Source: Candidatus Anaerotignum merdipullorum
GTDB lineage: Bacteria; Bacillota; Clostridia; Lachnospirales; Anaerotignaceae
DNA: 55,885 bases
Assembly (NCBI GenBank): GCA_019115165.1
Contig: DXEB01000061.1
Coordinates: forward strand, 1 to 55,885
Reading direction: 5' to 3'
Shown here: positions 24,665 to 34,822 of the stretch, piece by piece
Layout of the letters: each line of letters opens with the position of its first letter
Numbering within the stretch: position 1 is the stretch's first letter
Program-made: the position numbers and the translations under genes
The notes under the pieces: generated by a model
Databases searched by the model: none
Seen by the model: only the letters and a program-made list of their open reading frames with translations
What the model was told of the DNA's origin: nothing

Positions 24665-25450
24665 TACAATAACCTTTTCAAAAATTGTTTTTAGAGAATA
24701 TCACAAATTTTCCAGTCACTCTCCTACAAATCCCAAAATATATTGCATAAATATCCATACAACAAATTACAATATGCACAAAACATAGCGATTTCTTTTA
24801 CTTTTTCTCATCAAAAACACAATACGTCTAAAATACGCAAAAAAATATGTACGAAATGAAGTACATAAAATAATGCATTCTACTAAAAACATGTAGATTC
24901 CTTCTCCTATACATTTCTCACAAAATATATCTCCAATATTACAAAAATTCCCTTTTTTCGAAAAAATTCTCTTTTGCAACCATACTTTATATCGTATTCT
25001 TTAAAAACTGTATCCTCCGTTTCATACAATTCTTTTTTCTCCACATAATCTTTTTATATTTTTCTTCCATATAATCATTTACAGCAGTTTGCAAAATTCT
25101 CCAAAAAGCTTCCTTGGAAACCATCTTATTTCCGATGCAACGATTTTTTACCACTTTTCACAGCATTTTACGACAACACTTGATTCCTCTCAAATGATTG
25201 GCATGTTTTTTTCAAAGATTCAGGCTTCGTAACAAACTCAAACATCATGAAGTCATTTTAGGTATTCCATATCCCTCTCTTTTCTTTTTTGAATCCCCAC
25301 ATGCACAATGTAGGAATGCCATTTTTTCTGCTTCCGATTCCATTACAATAAAAAACCTGCTTGCAAAAATCCAAAAAACAACCTACAATGAAAAAACAGA
25401 CTTCATCTACCCAAAATCAGAATTCCATCAAGAAAGGTTGTTTGATTTAC
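24665..25450. other. Long AT-rich intergenic stretch
   Basis: About 785 bp with very low GC and no open frame that has both a ribosome site and normal composition. Nothing resembling a structured RNA stands out. It closes the accessory island on its right side. Confidence 0.5.
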
Positions 25451-25909
25451 ATGATAAAAGTATTATTCATCTGCCACGGCAATATCTGCCGTTCTCCTAT
25501 GGCAGAATTTTTATTCCGTGATATGATACACAAACATCATTTGGAACACAAAATTCAAGTTGCTTCTGCAGCTACCAGTCAAGAAGAGATCGGGAATCCG
25601 GTACATCCTGGAACCGTTCATAAGCTGGCACAATATGGAATTTCTACCAAAGGAAAATATGCCCGACAGGTTACCAAAGCGGATTATGCCAATTATGATT
25701 ATTTGATTTGCATGGAAGCCTGGAATCTACAGGAAATCCGTAGAATTCTTCCCTCTGATCCAGCACAGAAGATTTGTTGTCTACTGGATTTTACCGGTCA
25801 TCCAAGAGATATTGCAGACCCATGGTATACGGGTAATTTTGATGTTACTTATGAAGATATCTTGGAAGGCTGTTCGCATTTGCTGGAACATTTGAAAGCA
25901 AAACTTTGA
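25451..25909 (+). CDS. Low-molecular-weight protein-tyrosine phosphatase
   Basis: A 152-residue cytosolic phosphatase. The catalytic P-loop CHGNICRS (Cys 8, Arg 14; CX5R) opens the protein, and the general-acid Asp is in DPWYTGNFDVTYEDI near residue 120. In Firmicutes such enzymes act on phosphotyrosine, or on phosphoarginine (YwlE type); residue 12 is Ile, as in tyrosine- as well as some arginine-specific members, so I do not decide. The start at 25451 gives the canonical N-terminus MIKVLFICHGN; the nearest ribosome site (AGAAAGG) is about 13 nt upstream, rather far. Monocistronic. Confidence 0.92.
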   Translation: MIKVLFICHGNICRSPMAEFLFRDMIHKHHLEHKIQVASAATSQEEIGNPVHPGTVHKLAQYGISTKGKYARQVTKADYANYDYLICMEAWNLQEIRRILPSDPAQKICCLLDFTGHPRDIADPWYTGNFDVTYEDILEGCSHLLEHLKAKL

Positions 25910-25992
25910 TCTGCTGCAATATTATCTTCTTCATCCTCCTAATTTCATTTTCTGTGCCATCTCCGGCAAAATCTCTTCCAATCAAAAACAGA

Positions 25993-26016
25993 GGGCATGA
26001 ACTCACATTCATGCCC
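25993..26016 (+). terminator. Hairpin downstream of the phosphatase gene
   Basis: GGGCATGAA and TTCATGCCC form a 9 bp stem with a 6 nt loop; only a weak T-rich stretch follows. The rest of 25910-26309 shows no gene. Confidence 0.5.
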
Positions 26017-26309
26017 CATATATTTCAAATTCTATGATAACCCATATCGTTCGTTTCTGATCAAAATCGCCCTATCCCAGCAAATACCTAGTTTGCCAAA
26101 TCCTAACGGATCTGCCCCTTTTCCAAGGCATTTTTCAGACATCCTACAACCTTTCTATGAATAAAACGTGCACACCATAACGAAATCCTGCTGTTTTCCT
26201 CCCCTCTTTTGATTCCACATCATGTAATCTATGGTTTTTTCTCTGACATCTGCATATGATTCTGGTAATATCCTCACTGGTCTTTCCGGAAGGATTTGTT
26301 CTTTTTGGA

Positions 26310-26343
26310 AAAAAGCAGACCATATCCAATATGGTCCGCTTTA
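26310..26343 (-). terminator. Terminator of the fbp-flavoprotein operon
   Basis: Minus strand: GCGGACCATAT, loop TGG, ATATGGTCTGC, then T6. The stem has one wobble or mismatch near the base. Confidence 0.85.
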
Positions 26344-26352
26344 GCATTTTTC

Positions 26353-26967
26353 TTATCGTATAAAATTGGTCTTAATTTTTTCTTCGTTTTCTGGTTTCGA
26401 TACACCGCTTTTCTCCCCTGCTGCAATGCATTTGAGCAGCCAAGCCATGTTTCTGCCCAGTGTCCGCATCGTCTGCATACCTTCCAAATCCTGCTTCACT
26501 TCTTCTGGTGTATTGCCATGCACCATATTCCAATAATTAGATGTGACGATTGGCATTTCGCTAATCGAAAAATATTTGTTAATCACATCAAAGGATGCCG
26601 TAGCTCCGCCACGTCGACAGCTTACCACAGATGCTCCCGGTTTTCCAGCAAAATTACCGCAGAAAAACGCACGATCCATAAAGGATGTCAGCGCGCCTGC
26701 CGCAGATGCAAAATGCACTGGTGATCCAAAGACAAAACCATCCGCAGTTTTTGCTTTTTCCAGAAAAAGATTCACACAATCTTTACGGAAACATTCCCGT
26801 GTCTTTCCACAATACCCGCATCCGATACATCCGGCAATCGGTTCATTCCCCAGCCACAGAATCTCTGTATCTATTCCTTCTTTTTCCAGTGTATCCGCCA
26901 CTTCTCGCAGCGCAGTATATGTACAGCCGGTTTCATGAGGTCCACCATTGACCAAAAGCACTTTCAT
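26353..26967 (-). CDS. Iron-sulfur flavoprotein-like NAD(P)H-dependent FMN reductase
   Basis: A 204-residue flavodoxin-fold protein. It opens with the FMN phosphate loop NGGPHETGCTYTAL and has GSPVHFASAAGALTSFMDR for the isoalloxazine site. A compact cysteine cluster, CIGCGYCGKTREC (CX2CX2CX5C, about residues 47-59), matches the motif of iron-sulfur flavoproteins (Isf) of anaerobes, which bind a 4Fe-4S cluster beside FMN. That suggests electron transfer in oxygen or radical detoxification, but partners are unknown. AAAGGAGAAGG precedes the ATG. It follows fbp after 40 bp on the same strand with no terminator between. Confidence 0.85.
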   Translation of the reverse strand: MKVLLVNGGPHETGCTYTALREVADTLEKEGIDTEILWLGNEPIAGCIGCGYCGKTRECFRKDCVNLFLEKAKTADGFVFGSPVHFASAAGALTSFMDRAFFCGNFAGKPGASVVSCRRGGATASFDVINKYFSISEMPIVTSNYWNMVHGNTPEEVKQDLEGMQTMRTLGRNMAWLLKCIAAGEKSGVSKPENEEKIKTNFIR

Positions 26968-27007
26968 GCTACCCTTCTCCTTTCTGATCTACCATCATAA
27001 TTCCTTC

Positions 27008-28984
27008 TTACTGCTCTTTAATGATACCATTTTGATATGCATACAACAATTTTTCCAGCTCATCAATACTTTCCTGCAATTTTTTCCCAATGTCCGTATC
27101 TCTGACGCGAATACGATCTTGTGTATACTGTAATGCTACCGTAGAAGAGAGGATATCTTTTTCCTCAGCAATTGCAACTTCTGTAGAGACAAATGGTTCA
27201 TGGCTGACCAACACCATCCCATGGGAATTATAAATCAACGTATATCCGGCAATCCCTGTTACTTTTTGATATGCCTTGGCAAAACCACCATCAATCACAA
27301 ACAATTTGCCATTTGCCTTAATTGGGCTTTCTCCCTTCGCCACTTTTACTGGCACATGTCCGTTCACAATATGGGAATTTTCCGGATCCAATCCAAACGC
27401 CTCCAGCACATAGCGGCAGATACTTTCTTCATTGCGCAGCGTGTAATACGGATTGCTCACTTCTTTATGCGTTGTTTTGTCATCAATAAAATATCGCTCA
27501 AAAGTGGTCATTTTCTTCTTGCCAAACAATGGTGAATCCTCTCCGCACCATAAATACCACATAATATCCATGCATTCTCGTTTTGCATCAGAATGCGGTT
27601 TATTAAAATATGCTTCTCTGGCTGTTCGTTCCACTGCATCTAAATAATCCTTCCCTTTATACTTTTTCCCGCGGAATGTTACTGTTTTCAGTGTTCCATC
27701 CTCATTCATCGGAATCCCACCATGGAAAAGCAAATTGGAATTGAATATATTATACATAGCGCCCTTGCTATACAATACCCGCACATGTTTTTGCAGTTTT
27801 TCACTGTTGACAAAAGAGGATTTGACCTTATCCATCACTTCTTGTTCTTCTTCTGTCAGTGCATACGGGTCTTTGGGATCTACCGTCGGAAAATTCATAT
27901 CATTCATCACATACTCTTTTCCCTCAATTTGGATAGTTCCTTTCTCAAAGTCTATTTTATCCAGCAACAGGCGATTTTCCATATGGAACTCCGGATGTCG
28001 TTTGATGATCTGCGCTTCCATCTTCCACTGCAAAATCGAAATGGCTTTATGCATTTTGGCAATTAAGCGGAAATCCTTATCGCTCAGCGCGCCTTCTGTA
28101 CCCTTGGGTGCAAACTGTGTACAGGGATCATCCGCATAACAATCCATCGCAAACGTCGCCAACGGAATCAGATTGATACCGTAATCTTCCTCAATGGTGT
28201 CCAGATTAGCATATCTGGTCTGGATACGTAAAACATTACAAATCAATGCTTGGCAGCCGGCTGCCGCCCCCATCCATGCAATATCATGATTACCCCATTG
28301 TATATCCACAGAATGATAGTCCGCCAGAATATCCATAATTGCCGCCGCATTGGGTCCTCTGTCATAAATATCTCCAATCACATGCAGTGTATCAATGGCA
28401 AGGCGCTGAATCAACTGACACAATGCCGTAATAAAGCGATCTGCCTGATCCAAATCAATAATGGTATTGATGATTGCATTATAATACATCTCTTTGTCTC
28501 TGCTGACACTGTCTTCATGCAGCAGTTCTTCCAAAATATAAGCAAACTCTTTCGGCAGTGCTTTTCTGACCTTAGAACGAGTATACTTGGAGGAAACTAC
28601 TTTACAAATGGTCACCAGGCGATGCAGTGTTATTTTGTACCAATCCTGCAAATCCTCTTCCGTTTCTGTCATTTGTTCCAATTTTTTCTCTGGATAATAA
28701 ATCAATGTTGCCAGGGATTTTTTTTCACTCTCTCGCAGACTTGCGCCAAAAATTGCACTGATATGATTTTTAATAACACCAGATGCATTACGCAGTACAT
28801 GACTAAAGGATTCTACTTCCCCATGGATATCCGAAACAAAATGTTCCGTTCCTTTTGGCAGATTCAAAATTGCCTTCAAATTCATGACTTCTGTCGCCGC
28901 ACTGTTGATATTTTGATATTGTTTGGATAATAACTGTAAATATTTTAGTTCTTCCGCCGTAAATCCGTCTTTTCCGGAATACAT
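27008..28984 (-). CDS. fbp: Fructose-1,6-bisphosphatase, class III
   Basis: Gluconeogenic enzyme converting fructose-1,6-bisphosphate to fructose-6-phosphate. The 658-residue length and metallophosphatase motifs fit the Firmicute class III family (FBPase_2): SDIHGE near 55, GDIYDRG near 200, GNHDIAW near 230, and a C-terminal [25 protein letters not shown] block (split NGHVPV and GESPIKANG). The start at 28984 has GGAGGG about 10 nt upstream. Upstream in-frame ATGs would add unconserved residues and overlap the promoter (-10 at 29033-29038). Probably co-transcribed with the flavoprotein gene. Confidence 0.95.
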   Translation of the reverse strand: MYSGKDGFTAEELKYLQLLSKQYQNINSAATEVMNLKAILNLPKGTEHFVSDIHGEVESFSHVLRNASGVIKNHISAIFGASLRESEKKSLATLIYYPEKKLEQMTETEEDLQDWYKITLHRLVTICKVVSSKYTRSKVRKALPKEFAYILEELLHEDSVSRDKEMYYNAIINTIIDLDQADRFITALCQLIQRLAIDTLHVIGDIYDRGPNAAAIMDILADYHSVDIQWGNHDIAWMGAAAGCQALICNVLRIQTRYANLDTIEEDYGINLIPLATFAMDCYADDPCTQFAPKGTEGALSDKDFRLIAKMHKAISILQWKMEAQIIKRHPEFHMENRLLLDKIDFEKGTIQIEGKEYVMNDMNFPTVDPKDPYALTEEEQEVMDKVKSSFVNSEKLQKHVRVLYSKGAMYNIFNSNLLFHGGIPMNEDGTLKTVTFRGKKYKGKDYLDAVERTAREAYFNKPHSDAKRECMDIMWYLWCGEDSPLFGKKKMTTFERYFIDDKTTHKEVSNPYYTLRNEESICRYVLEAFGLDPENSHIVNGHVPVKVAKGESPIKANGKLFVIDGGFAKAYQKVTGIAGYTLIYNSHGMVLVSHEPFVSTEVAIAEEKDILSSTVALQYTQDRIRVRDTDIGKKLQESIDELEKLLYAYQNGIIKEQ

Positions 28985-29032
28985 ACCATAACCACCCTCC
29001 GTCTCTAGAATGATTTCATACATGATATATGG

Positions 29033-29041
29033 ATTATACCA
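29033..29041 (-). promoter_or_regulatory. Extended -10 promoter of fbp
   Basis: Minus strand TGGTATAAT, an extended -10 (TGn-TATAAT). No good -35 lies 17 bp upstream. The leader to the fbp ATG would be about 40 nt. Confidence 0.5.
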
Positions 29042-29162
29042 CAGCGTCAAAAAAAAATCTACCACGTGTGACACAAAATGTCCCACTTGTCCATTCTGCT
29101 GCCGTATCTTTGCCAACGCTGCTTTCTATTGCCACTGTCTTCTGCCAAATTTAGAAATACAA

Positions 29163-29203
29163 ACACCCGGGAAACGTTTTGCCGCCGCAAACCGCTCTCG
29201 GGT
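29163..29203 (-). terminator. Possible terminator of the membrane protein gene
   Basis: CACCCGGGA pairs imperfectly with TCTCGGGTG across a 23 nt loop, followed on the minus strand by a weak TTTGTATTT. Confidence 0.35.
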
Positions 29204-29251
29204 GCTCTGTTTCCGATACTGAACCATTGGATGCCCTTGCTCGCCTTTGCA

Positions 29252-30076
29252 TTATTCCGCCACCGGATTTTCTGCTTCCGCATCTTCTTCCTGCAACGCA
29301 TCCATACCAAATAAACCGGATTCTCGATTCAAATACAGCACCGTCATTGAACTGACAATCAATCCCTGTGTCAAATAGGTTGCACAGGTATAAATAGTGC
29401 CAGTAACAAAATTCGAAGGAAACAACGTAAACAGCATCTGTAGAATTCCGTTCCATCCGAAAGAAAAAATCCCCAGTGCAATCAAAAAGCCAAATGTTCT
29501 CCACCATCTTCCCCGTACCAAGATCCGGCTGTGCCCCAGCGCGTCTATGCCTCTTCTTTTCCCTAGTGCAATACAGTACAAATAAAAGCACCATACTACA
29601 TCCAGATAAATCGCCGGAATCACCAGAAAAGAACCCAGAAAAAACAATGCCATATATACAATGCCGACTTTTACCACAATGGGTTCCAGCAGCATCGCCT
29701 GACGGAATACTGCACCATAATTCGCCTGTCTGCTTTCCAGCCGCCATTTCGTTGCCTTGGCAACACCAATCACAAAAATTGGTTCCAAAAAGACCGTCAC
29801 TGCCATCAACAGCAGACTGGTGGTCATCACTTCCTGCATGACTGCATACAACTGATTCTCTGTTACCGTCGCCGCCGCACTCAACTGCTGCAGAATTTCA
29901 TTTGCATTCACCATCCGAACCTGAATCAGGTTCAGCAATAGACTAATAGGCAATGCGATGACAATCATTCCCAATATAACCGTTCGGATATTATAGAAAA
30001 ACAGACGCAGACCGATTGCAATCGCCTCATTCCAGCGCAGTTCTCTGCTGTAGACCAGATTTTTCAATTCTTCCAT
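29252..30076 (-). CDS. Multi-pass membrane protein of unknown function
   Basis: A 274-residue integral membrane protein with about six hydrophobic segments (31-55, 88-108, 135-165, 195-220, 228-245 plus one weaker). The pattern, NEAIAIGLRLFFYNIRTVI early and LGHSRILVRGRWWRTFGFL mid-way, resembles the membrane domain found with glycerophosphodiesterases and DUF975-like proteins, but I cannot name the family safely. The C-terminus is acidic (EEDAEAENPVAE). GAAAGGAAG precedes the ATG at 30076. It is divergent from the SDR gene at 30218. Confidence 0.75.
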   Translation of the reverse strand: MEELKNLVYSRELRWNEAIAIGLRLFFYNIRTVILGMIVIALPISLLLNLIQVRMVNANEILQQLSAAATVTENQLYAVMQEVMTTSLLLMAVTVFLEPIFVIGVAKATKWRLESRQANYGAVFRQAMLLEPIVVKVGIVYMALFFLGSFLVIPAIYLDVVWCFYLYCIALGKRRGIDALGHSRILVRGRWWRTFGFLIALGIFSFGWNGILQMLFTLFPSNFVTGTIYTCATYLTQGLIVSSMTVLYLNRESGLFGMDALQEEDAEAENPVAE

Positions 30077-30217
30077 GCAATACTTCCTTTCTTTTTTGCT
30101 GACATATATGAAACATTATACATACTTTTTCTGTATTTGTCAGCAGATTTCCGCCTTGTAAAACAGAAGATTTTTCGATACAATAACAATACTTGAATGA
30201 AAAGGATTGTGATACCT

Positions 30218-30958
30218 ATGCATCTTACACAGAAAACCGTTCTTGTCACCGGCTCCTCTCGAGGCATCGGAAAAGCCATTGCCCATGCTTTCGGCAAAGC
30301 CGGCTGCCGTGTCGTACTCAATGCTTCCCGGAGCCAAATACAACTAGAACAAACACAAAAAGAATTGGAACAGATGGGCGTGCCATGCCTTTCCGTGTTG
30401 GCAGATGTTTCTGCATATACTGCCTGCCAAGACATGTTTGCACAAATCCACGATACATTCGGTTCCGTTGATATTTTGGTAAATAATGCAGGTATTTCCC
30501 ACATTGGTCTGTTTACCGATATGGCCCCTGCTGATTGGCAACATATTCTGGCAGTTAATCTGGAGTCGGTCTTGAACTGTACCCATCTTGCCGTACCGGA
30601 TATGGTGCACAAAAAAGATGGTGTCATTTTGAACATTTCTTCCATGTGGGGAAGTGTCGGCGCTTCCTGCGAAGCCGTATATGCCGCTTCCAAAGGCGGT
30701 ATCCATGCCTTTACCAAATCCATGGCAAAGGAATTGGGTCCCTCCGGCATTCGTGTCAACGCCATTGCCTGCGGCGTCATCGATACTGAAATGAACGCCT
30801 GTTTCACAGACAAGGAACGTCTGGATTTGATGGATGATATCGCACTGATGCGCTTTGGCAAGCCGGAGGAGGTTGCCGATTTGGCAGTATTTCTCGCTGC
30901 CAAAACTGCCTCGTTTCTAACCGGGCAAATCATTACATTAGACGGAGGAATGCTATGA
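30218..30958 (+). CDS. SDR-family oxidoreductase (FabG-like)
   Basis: A 246-residue short-chain dehydrogenase with TGSSRGIGKA (cofactor loop), NNAGISHIG, catalytic Ser in LNISSMWGSVGA and YAASKGG. The Arg of SSRGIG and ASRSQ after the second strand suggest NADP. It resembles 3-oxoacyl-ACP reductase FabG, but no other fatty-acid genes are nearby, so the substrate is open. Start at 30218: AAAAGGA lies about 12 nt upstream. An in-frame ATG at 30197 has no ribosome site. It is translationally coupled to the HAD gene (stop and start overlap at 30955-30958). Confidence 0.88.
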   Translation: MHLTQKTVLVTGSSRGIGKAIAHAFGKAGCRVVLNASRSQIQLEQTQKELEQMGVPCLSVLADVSAYTACQDMFAQIHDTFGSVDILVNNAGISHIGLFTDMAPADWQHILAVNLESVLNCTHLAVPDMVHKKDGVILNISSMWGSVGASCEAVYAASKGGIHAFTKSMAKELGPSGIRVNAIACGVIDTEMNACFTDKERLDLMDDIALMRFGKPEEVADLAVFLAAKTASFLTGQIITLDGGML

Positions 30959-31650
30959 TGCGCAAAACTTATACTGCATTGTTTTTCGATGCAGATAAAA
31001 CACTGTTGGATTTTTCTGCTGCGGAAAAACGTGGACTGGAAGCGGTTTTTGCCAAACATGGCATCCCCTTGACAGAAGAAGTACGCAGTTATTATCTGGC
31101 ACTGAACGGCAGGTTATGGGAAAGCTATGAACGCGGAGAAATTTCCCGTGACACGGTGCTCTTCACCCGTTTCGTCCGCTTGTTTGAACATTTCGGTATA
31201 CCCAAGGACGGCATAGCCTTTGAGCATGACTATCGCCAAGAATTGGACAAGGGGCATGACCTGATGGAAGGTGCAATGGAACTGGTACAGACAGCCGCGT
31301 CCCAATATGAGCTTTATATCATTACCAACGGCACCACCCAAACCCAATACAGACGCCTCGGAGACGCTGGTCTGACTCCGTATTTCCAGAACATTTTCAT
31401 CTCCGGCGAAATCGGCAGCCGGAAGCCGATGAAAGCGTTTTTTGACTATTGCTTTGCAAAACTACCGCATTTGACACCGGATCATGTATTGATTATTGGA
31501 GACTCTCTCTCCTCCGATATTTTGGGCGGCAATCTCTCCGGCATAGACACCTGCTGGATGAACGCAGAAGGCAAAATCAATAACACCTTTGCTGTCCCTA
31601 CCTATGAAATTCGACATCTAAAGGAATTGTATCCCATTCTGGGAATGTGA
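30955..31650 (+). CDS. YjjG-family HAD hydrolase (nucleotidase)
   Basis: A 231-residue haloacid dehalogenase-type phosphatase. Motif I is LFFDADKTLLDF (nucleophile Asp about 12, acid Asp 14), motif II YIITNGTT, motif III Lys in SRKPMKAFF and motif IV IIGDSLSSDILGG. The alpha-helical cap and overall length match YjjG/PynA-type noncanonical pyrimidine nucleotidases that clear damaged nucleotides. In the usual motif I the +2 Asp is followed by DTL; here it reads DKTL. Two adjacent ATGs (30955 and 30958) are possible starts. It overlaps the SDR stop. A good terminator follows. Confidence 0.88.
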   Translation: MMRKTYTALFFDADKTLLDFSAAEKRGLEAVFAKHGIPLTEEVRSYYLALNGRLWESYERGEISRDTVLFTRFVRLFEHFGIPKDGIAFEHDYRQELDKGHDLMEGAMELVQTAASQYELYIITNGTTQTQYRRLGDAGLTPYFQNIFISGEIGSRKPMKAFFDYCFAKLPHLTPDHVLIIGDSLSSDILGGNLSGIDTCWMNAEGKINNTFAVPTYEIRHLKELYPILGM

Positions 31651-31666
31651 AACACCTGATATACCA

Positions 31667-31709
31667 AACGCTCCTGCACAGACTGCAGCCTGTACGGGAG
31701 CGTTTTTTC
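31667..31709 (+). terminator. Terminator of the SDR-HAD operon
   Basis: ACGCTCC pairs with GGAGCGT, with an inner imperfect stem, followed by T6. Confidence 0.85.
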
Positions 31710-31728
31710 TCATTGTCTCTCTGTCGCC

Positions 31729-33177
31729 TTACATATTTGCCCGTTTCCACACAGTAGGTGAAAACAACATAATCATCGGGAAAATTTCTAAACGCCCGAA
31801 CAGCATATCCATGCTCAGCACAAATTTCGAAAAATCAGAAAATAAACCAAAGTTTTCTACCGGTCCAACCAAAGAAAGTCCAGGACCCACATTACCCAAA
31901 GCAGTAATCACGGCAGTCAGGGAAGTCGTAAAATCATAATTGTCTATAGAAATCAAGATAAATGATCCAAATAACAGCATGATATAAATAATAAAATATC
32001 CGACGGTACCTTGAATGGTTTCATCACTGACTTTTTGTCCTTCTAACTTAATGATATTAACCGAACGCGGATGTATGATATGCCGAATTTCTCGAATGGT
32101 CAGCTTTAATAAAATAATGAACCGTGAAATTTTTAATCCACCACATGTAGCACCGCCGCATCCACCTAATATGGTCAATACAATTAAAATCGTTTTAGAC
32201 AGCTCTGGCCATAATTCATAATTTGCAGTCATAAACCCAGTTGTACTGCTAATAGAAGCGACTTGAAATACTGCATGACGAAATGCACTCTCCAATGTCG
32301 AATACATCGGTAAAATATTTACAGTAATCAGCAATGTAGAAATTCCGATAATTACCATAAAATATCTTAATTCTTCATTCTTAAATACTGACTTAAATTC
32401 TCGAATTAACAACAAATAAAACAAATTAAAATTTATACTAAACAACAACATAAACACAGTAATGACATATTCAAAATACGGATTTTCATAAGCAGCAATA
32501 CTGGTATTTTTCACCGAAAAACCACCGGTACCCGCTGTAGCAAGAGCATGATTAACGCTATCAAACAACGGCATACCACCAACATATAACAGGACACACT
32601 GTATAATTGTCAATACTATATACATCCCATATAATATCTTTGCTGTAGATTTAATCTTTGGTACTAACTTACTGACTACAGGTCCCGGTGCTTCCGCTTT
32701 CATTAAATGCATCGACCGCTCATCACCCAACGGTACAATCGCCAATACAAAAACCAGTATCCCCATTCCACCAATCCAGTGTGTAAAGCTTCGCCAAAAC
32801 AAGATACTACGCGGCAAACTTTCTACTTCACTTAAAATTGTAGAACCAGTAGTCGTAAATCCAGAAACCGTTTCAAACCAACAATTCATCAATCCTGGAA
32901 TACTTCCACTAAAATAAAATGGTAGCGCACCAAATAATGATATCACAATCCAAGATAATGCAACGATCACAAAGCCTTCTTTTCCATAGATTTTTCTATC
33001 TTTAGGTTTTCTTTTCATTATCAATCCCAACAAAAATAATAGTCCTATTGTAACCAAAAATGCCTGCAGTTCCTTTTCTTCATTTTCATATGCAGCCAGC
33101 ATAGCAGAAAATAGCATCAACGCTCCCTCTGCCTGCAAGATATTGCCTATGATATAAACTATCATCCTATAATTCAT
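31729..33177 (-). CDS. trkH: Potassium uptake protein TrkH
   Basis: A 482-residue membrane subunit of a Trk/Ktr K+ uptake system, with four membrane-pore-membrane repeats. Selectivity-loop Gly-containing segments can be seen in SGFTTTGSTIL near 110, ATAGTGGFSVKN near 215, STTGFMTANYELWP near 315 and ITALGNVGPGLSLVG near 430. The start at 33177 has TAGGGAAC upstream; a TTG 24 bp earlier overlapping trkA is less likely. The gene is noticeably more AT-rich than trkA beside it. Gap to trkA is 20 bp, so the two form one operon with the regulator first. Confidence 0.94.
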   Translation of the reverse strand: MNYRMIVYIIGNILQAEGALMLFSAMLAAYENEEKELQAFLVTIGLLFLLGLIMKRKPKDRKIYGKEGFVIVALSWIVISLFGALPFYFSGSIPGLMNCWFETVSGFTTTGSTILSEVESLPRSILFWRSFTHWIGGMGILVFVLAIVPLGDERSMHLMKAEAPGPVVSKLVPKIKSTAKILYGMYIVLTIIQCVLLYVGGMPLFDSVNHALATAGTGGFSVKNTSIAAYENPYFEYVITVFMLLFSINFNLFYLLLIREFKSVFKNEELRYFMVIIGISTLLITVNILPMYSTLESAFRHAVFQVASISSTTGFMTANYELWPELSKTILIVLTILGGCGGATCGGLKISRFIILLKLTIREIRHIIHPRSVNIIKLEGQKVSDETIQGTVGYFIIYIMLLFGSFILISIDNYDFTTSLTAVITALGNVGPGLSLVGPVENFGLFSDFSKFVLSMDMLFGRLEIFPMIMLFSPTVWKRANM

Positions 33178-33197
33178 ATCGTTCCCTACCCTATTTA

Positions 33198-34571
33198 TCA
33201 AAAATTTCCAAGTTTTTGCTGAATTTCACGCAAATCTGAAAGATGTCTTCCTGTCGTTACAACAATGACGTTATCTCCGATTTCTATGGTATCATTCCCG
33301 CCTGGAATAATGATTTTCCCCTTTCGAATGATCGTCGCCACCAGCAAATTTTCTTTTGTCTTCAGATTTTTCAGCGGAACCCCGACCACGCCGGACTTCT
33401 CCCGTACTTTGAACTCCACTGCTTCTACCTGATCGTTGATTAAGCGATACAACGTTTCTACGTTGCTGCTGCCAACGGAATTCTGCATTGCCCGCACATA
33501 GCGGACAATATTATTCGCCGCGATGGTTTTGGGAGAAATAAAGCTGTCAATATCCATTTTATCCAGTATCTCTGTAAAAGATATTTTATTGATTTTTACA
33601 ACTACTTTCGGTACTTTTTTTGCCTTTGCATACAATCCGACAATAATGTTTTCCTCATCCATGCCAGTCAATGTCACCAATGCGTCTGTCTTCTCCAGCC
33701 CTTCCTCCTGAAGCACTTCTTTATCCGTGCCGTCTGCATGAATAATGACCGCCTCTGGCAGCATTTCGCACAGATACTCACAACGCTTCTTATCCATCTC
33801 AATGATTTTCACACGTACATGAATGGAAATCAGTTCTTTGGCCAAATAATATGCCAATCTTCCGCCGCCAATAATCATAACCGAACGCGCTCGATTGCGA
33901 AACAATCCCAATACACGGAAAAACCGTTCAATTTCGATGTGCGCTGCAGTGATATAAATCTTATCATTGGCCTGCAATATAAAATCACCAGCTGGAATGA
34001 TGACCTCCTCTTCTCGTTGCACTGCACAGACCAAAATCTTCACCTGAAATTCCTTATACAACGCCCACAATGGCGTGCCATTGAGCACACTCTTTTCCGG
34101 TACTTTTAACTCCACCAATTCTACGCGCCCACGGGCAAACGGTTCTATTTTCAGCGCCGAAGGAAACCGCAGCAGTCTGGAAACTTCTTCTGCCGCCGCA
34201 GACTCCGGATTCACCGCCATACTCAGCCCCAATTCTTCCTTAAGCAAACTTAGCTGTGCAAAATATTCTGGATTCCGCACTCTTGCAATAGTATGACGCG
34301 CTCCAAGCTTTTTCCCCAGCAAACAACACAGCATATTCACTTCATCCGCTGAAGTAGCCGCAATCAGCAAATCGGCATCCGGCACTCCCGCCATTTCCTG
34401 AATCGCAGTCGTGCACCCATTGCCCTCCAGGCAAATGATATCCATTGTATTGCCCGCGTTTGCCAATGCATTGGCATTGCTGTCTATAACAATAATATTG
34501 TGTCCTTCCGTGGAAAGCTGTTCGGCAACCGTATTACCGACTTTGCCATCCCCGACGATTACGATTTTCAT
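33198..34571 (-). CDS. trkA: Trk system potassium uptake protein TrkA
   Basis: A 457-residue peripheral regulatory subunit that gates TrkH. It contains two tandem RCK_N-RCK_C units: the first Rossmann motif is GDGKVGNTVAEQL (residues 7-19) with DSN at the end of strand 2. The second is IIGGGRLAYYLAKEL near 230 with EMDKKRCE. Each is followed by a TrkA_C domain (near 135-215 and 370-450), the first ending with REEEVIIPAGDFILQ and the second with GNDTIEIGDNVIVV. NAD(H) or ATP probably binds the Rossmann sites. AGGAGG lies just before the ATG. Confidence 0.95.
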   Translation of the reverse strand: MKIVIVGDGKVGNTVAEQLSTEGHNIIVIDSNANALANAGNTMDIICLEGNGCTTAIQEMAGVPDADLLIAATSADEVNMLCCLLGKKLGARHTIARVRNPEYFAQLSLLKEELGLSMAVNPESAAAEEVSRLLRFPSALKIEPFARGRVELVELKVPEKSVLNGTPLWALYKEFQVKILVCAVQREEEVIIPAGDFILQANDKIYITAAHIEIERFFRVLGLFRNRARSVMIIGGGRLAYYLAKELISIHVRVKIIEMDKKRCEYLCEMLPEAVIIHADGTDKEVLQEEGLEKTDALVTLTGMDEENIIVGLYAKAKKVPKVVVKINKISFTEILDKMDIDSFISPKTIAANNIVRYVRAMQNSVGSSNVETLYRLINDQVEAVEFKVREKSGVVGVPLKNLKTKENLLVATIIRKGKIIIPGGNDTIEIGDNVIVVTTGRHLSDLREIQQKLGNF

Positions 34572-34749
34572 AAAAACCTCCTTGTACCCATTCGCAATAT
34601 CCAGCTACTTTCTTTCCGTTTCAACTGACACTATCTTAACACCTTGTATCTGGAATTACAAGAGGGCTGTCTCGTTTTGTGTTGCTTCTTCCTTTTTCAT
34701 TCCCTGAAGTGTTTGAATCTTTTTTGTGCTACAGCCTCTAACGACAAAT

Positions 34750-34803
34750 AAAAAAGACATAATTCAAATCCCTTTCTTCCGAAAAAAATTCTGAATTATG
34801 TCT
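34750..34803 (-). terminator. Terminator of secDF
   Basis: Minus strand: AGACATAATTCA pairs with TGAATTATGTCT around an A/T-rich loop, then T6. It lies 20 nt past the secF stop. Confidence 0.85.
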
Positions 34804-34822
34804 CTCCTTCTCACAGAATCCT

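Noticed and set aside
24767..24979. 70-codon frame in the AT-rich gap after dctP
   Set aside because: No ribosome site; Cys/Phe/Ile-rich composition as expected by chance in AT-rich DNA.
30064..31059. 331-codon minus-strand frame opposite the SDR gene
   Set aside because: It overlaps the start of the membrane protein gene, the SDR gene and the start of the HAD gene; Ser/Thr/Cys-rich composition fits a shadow.
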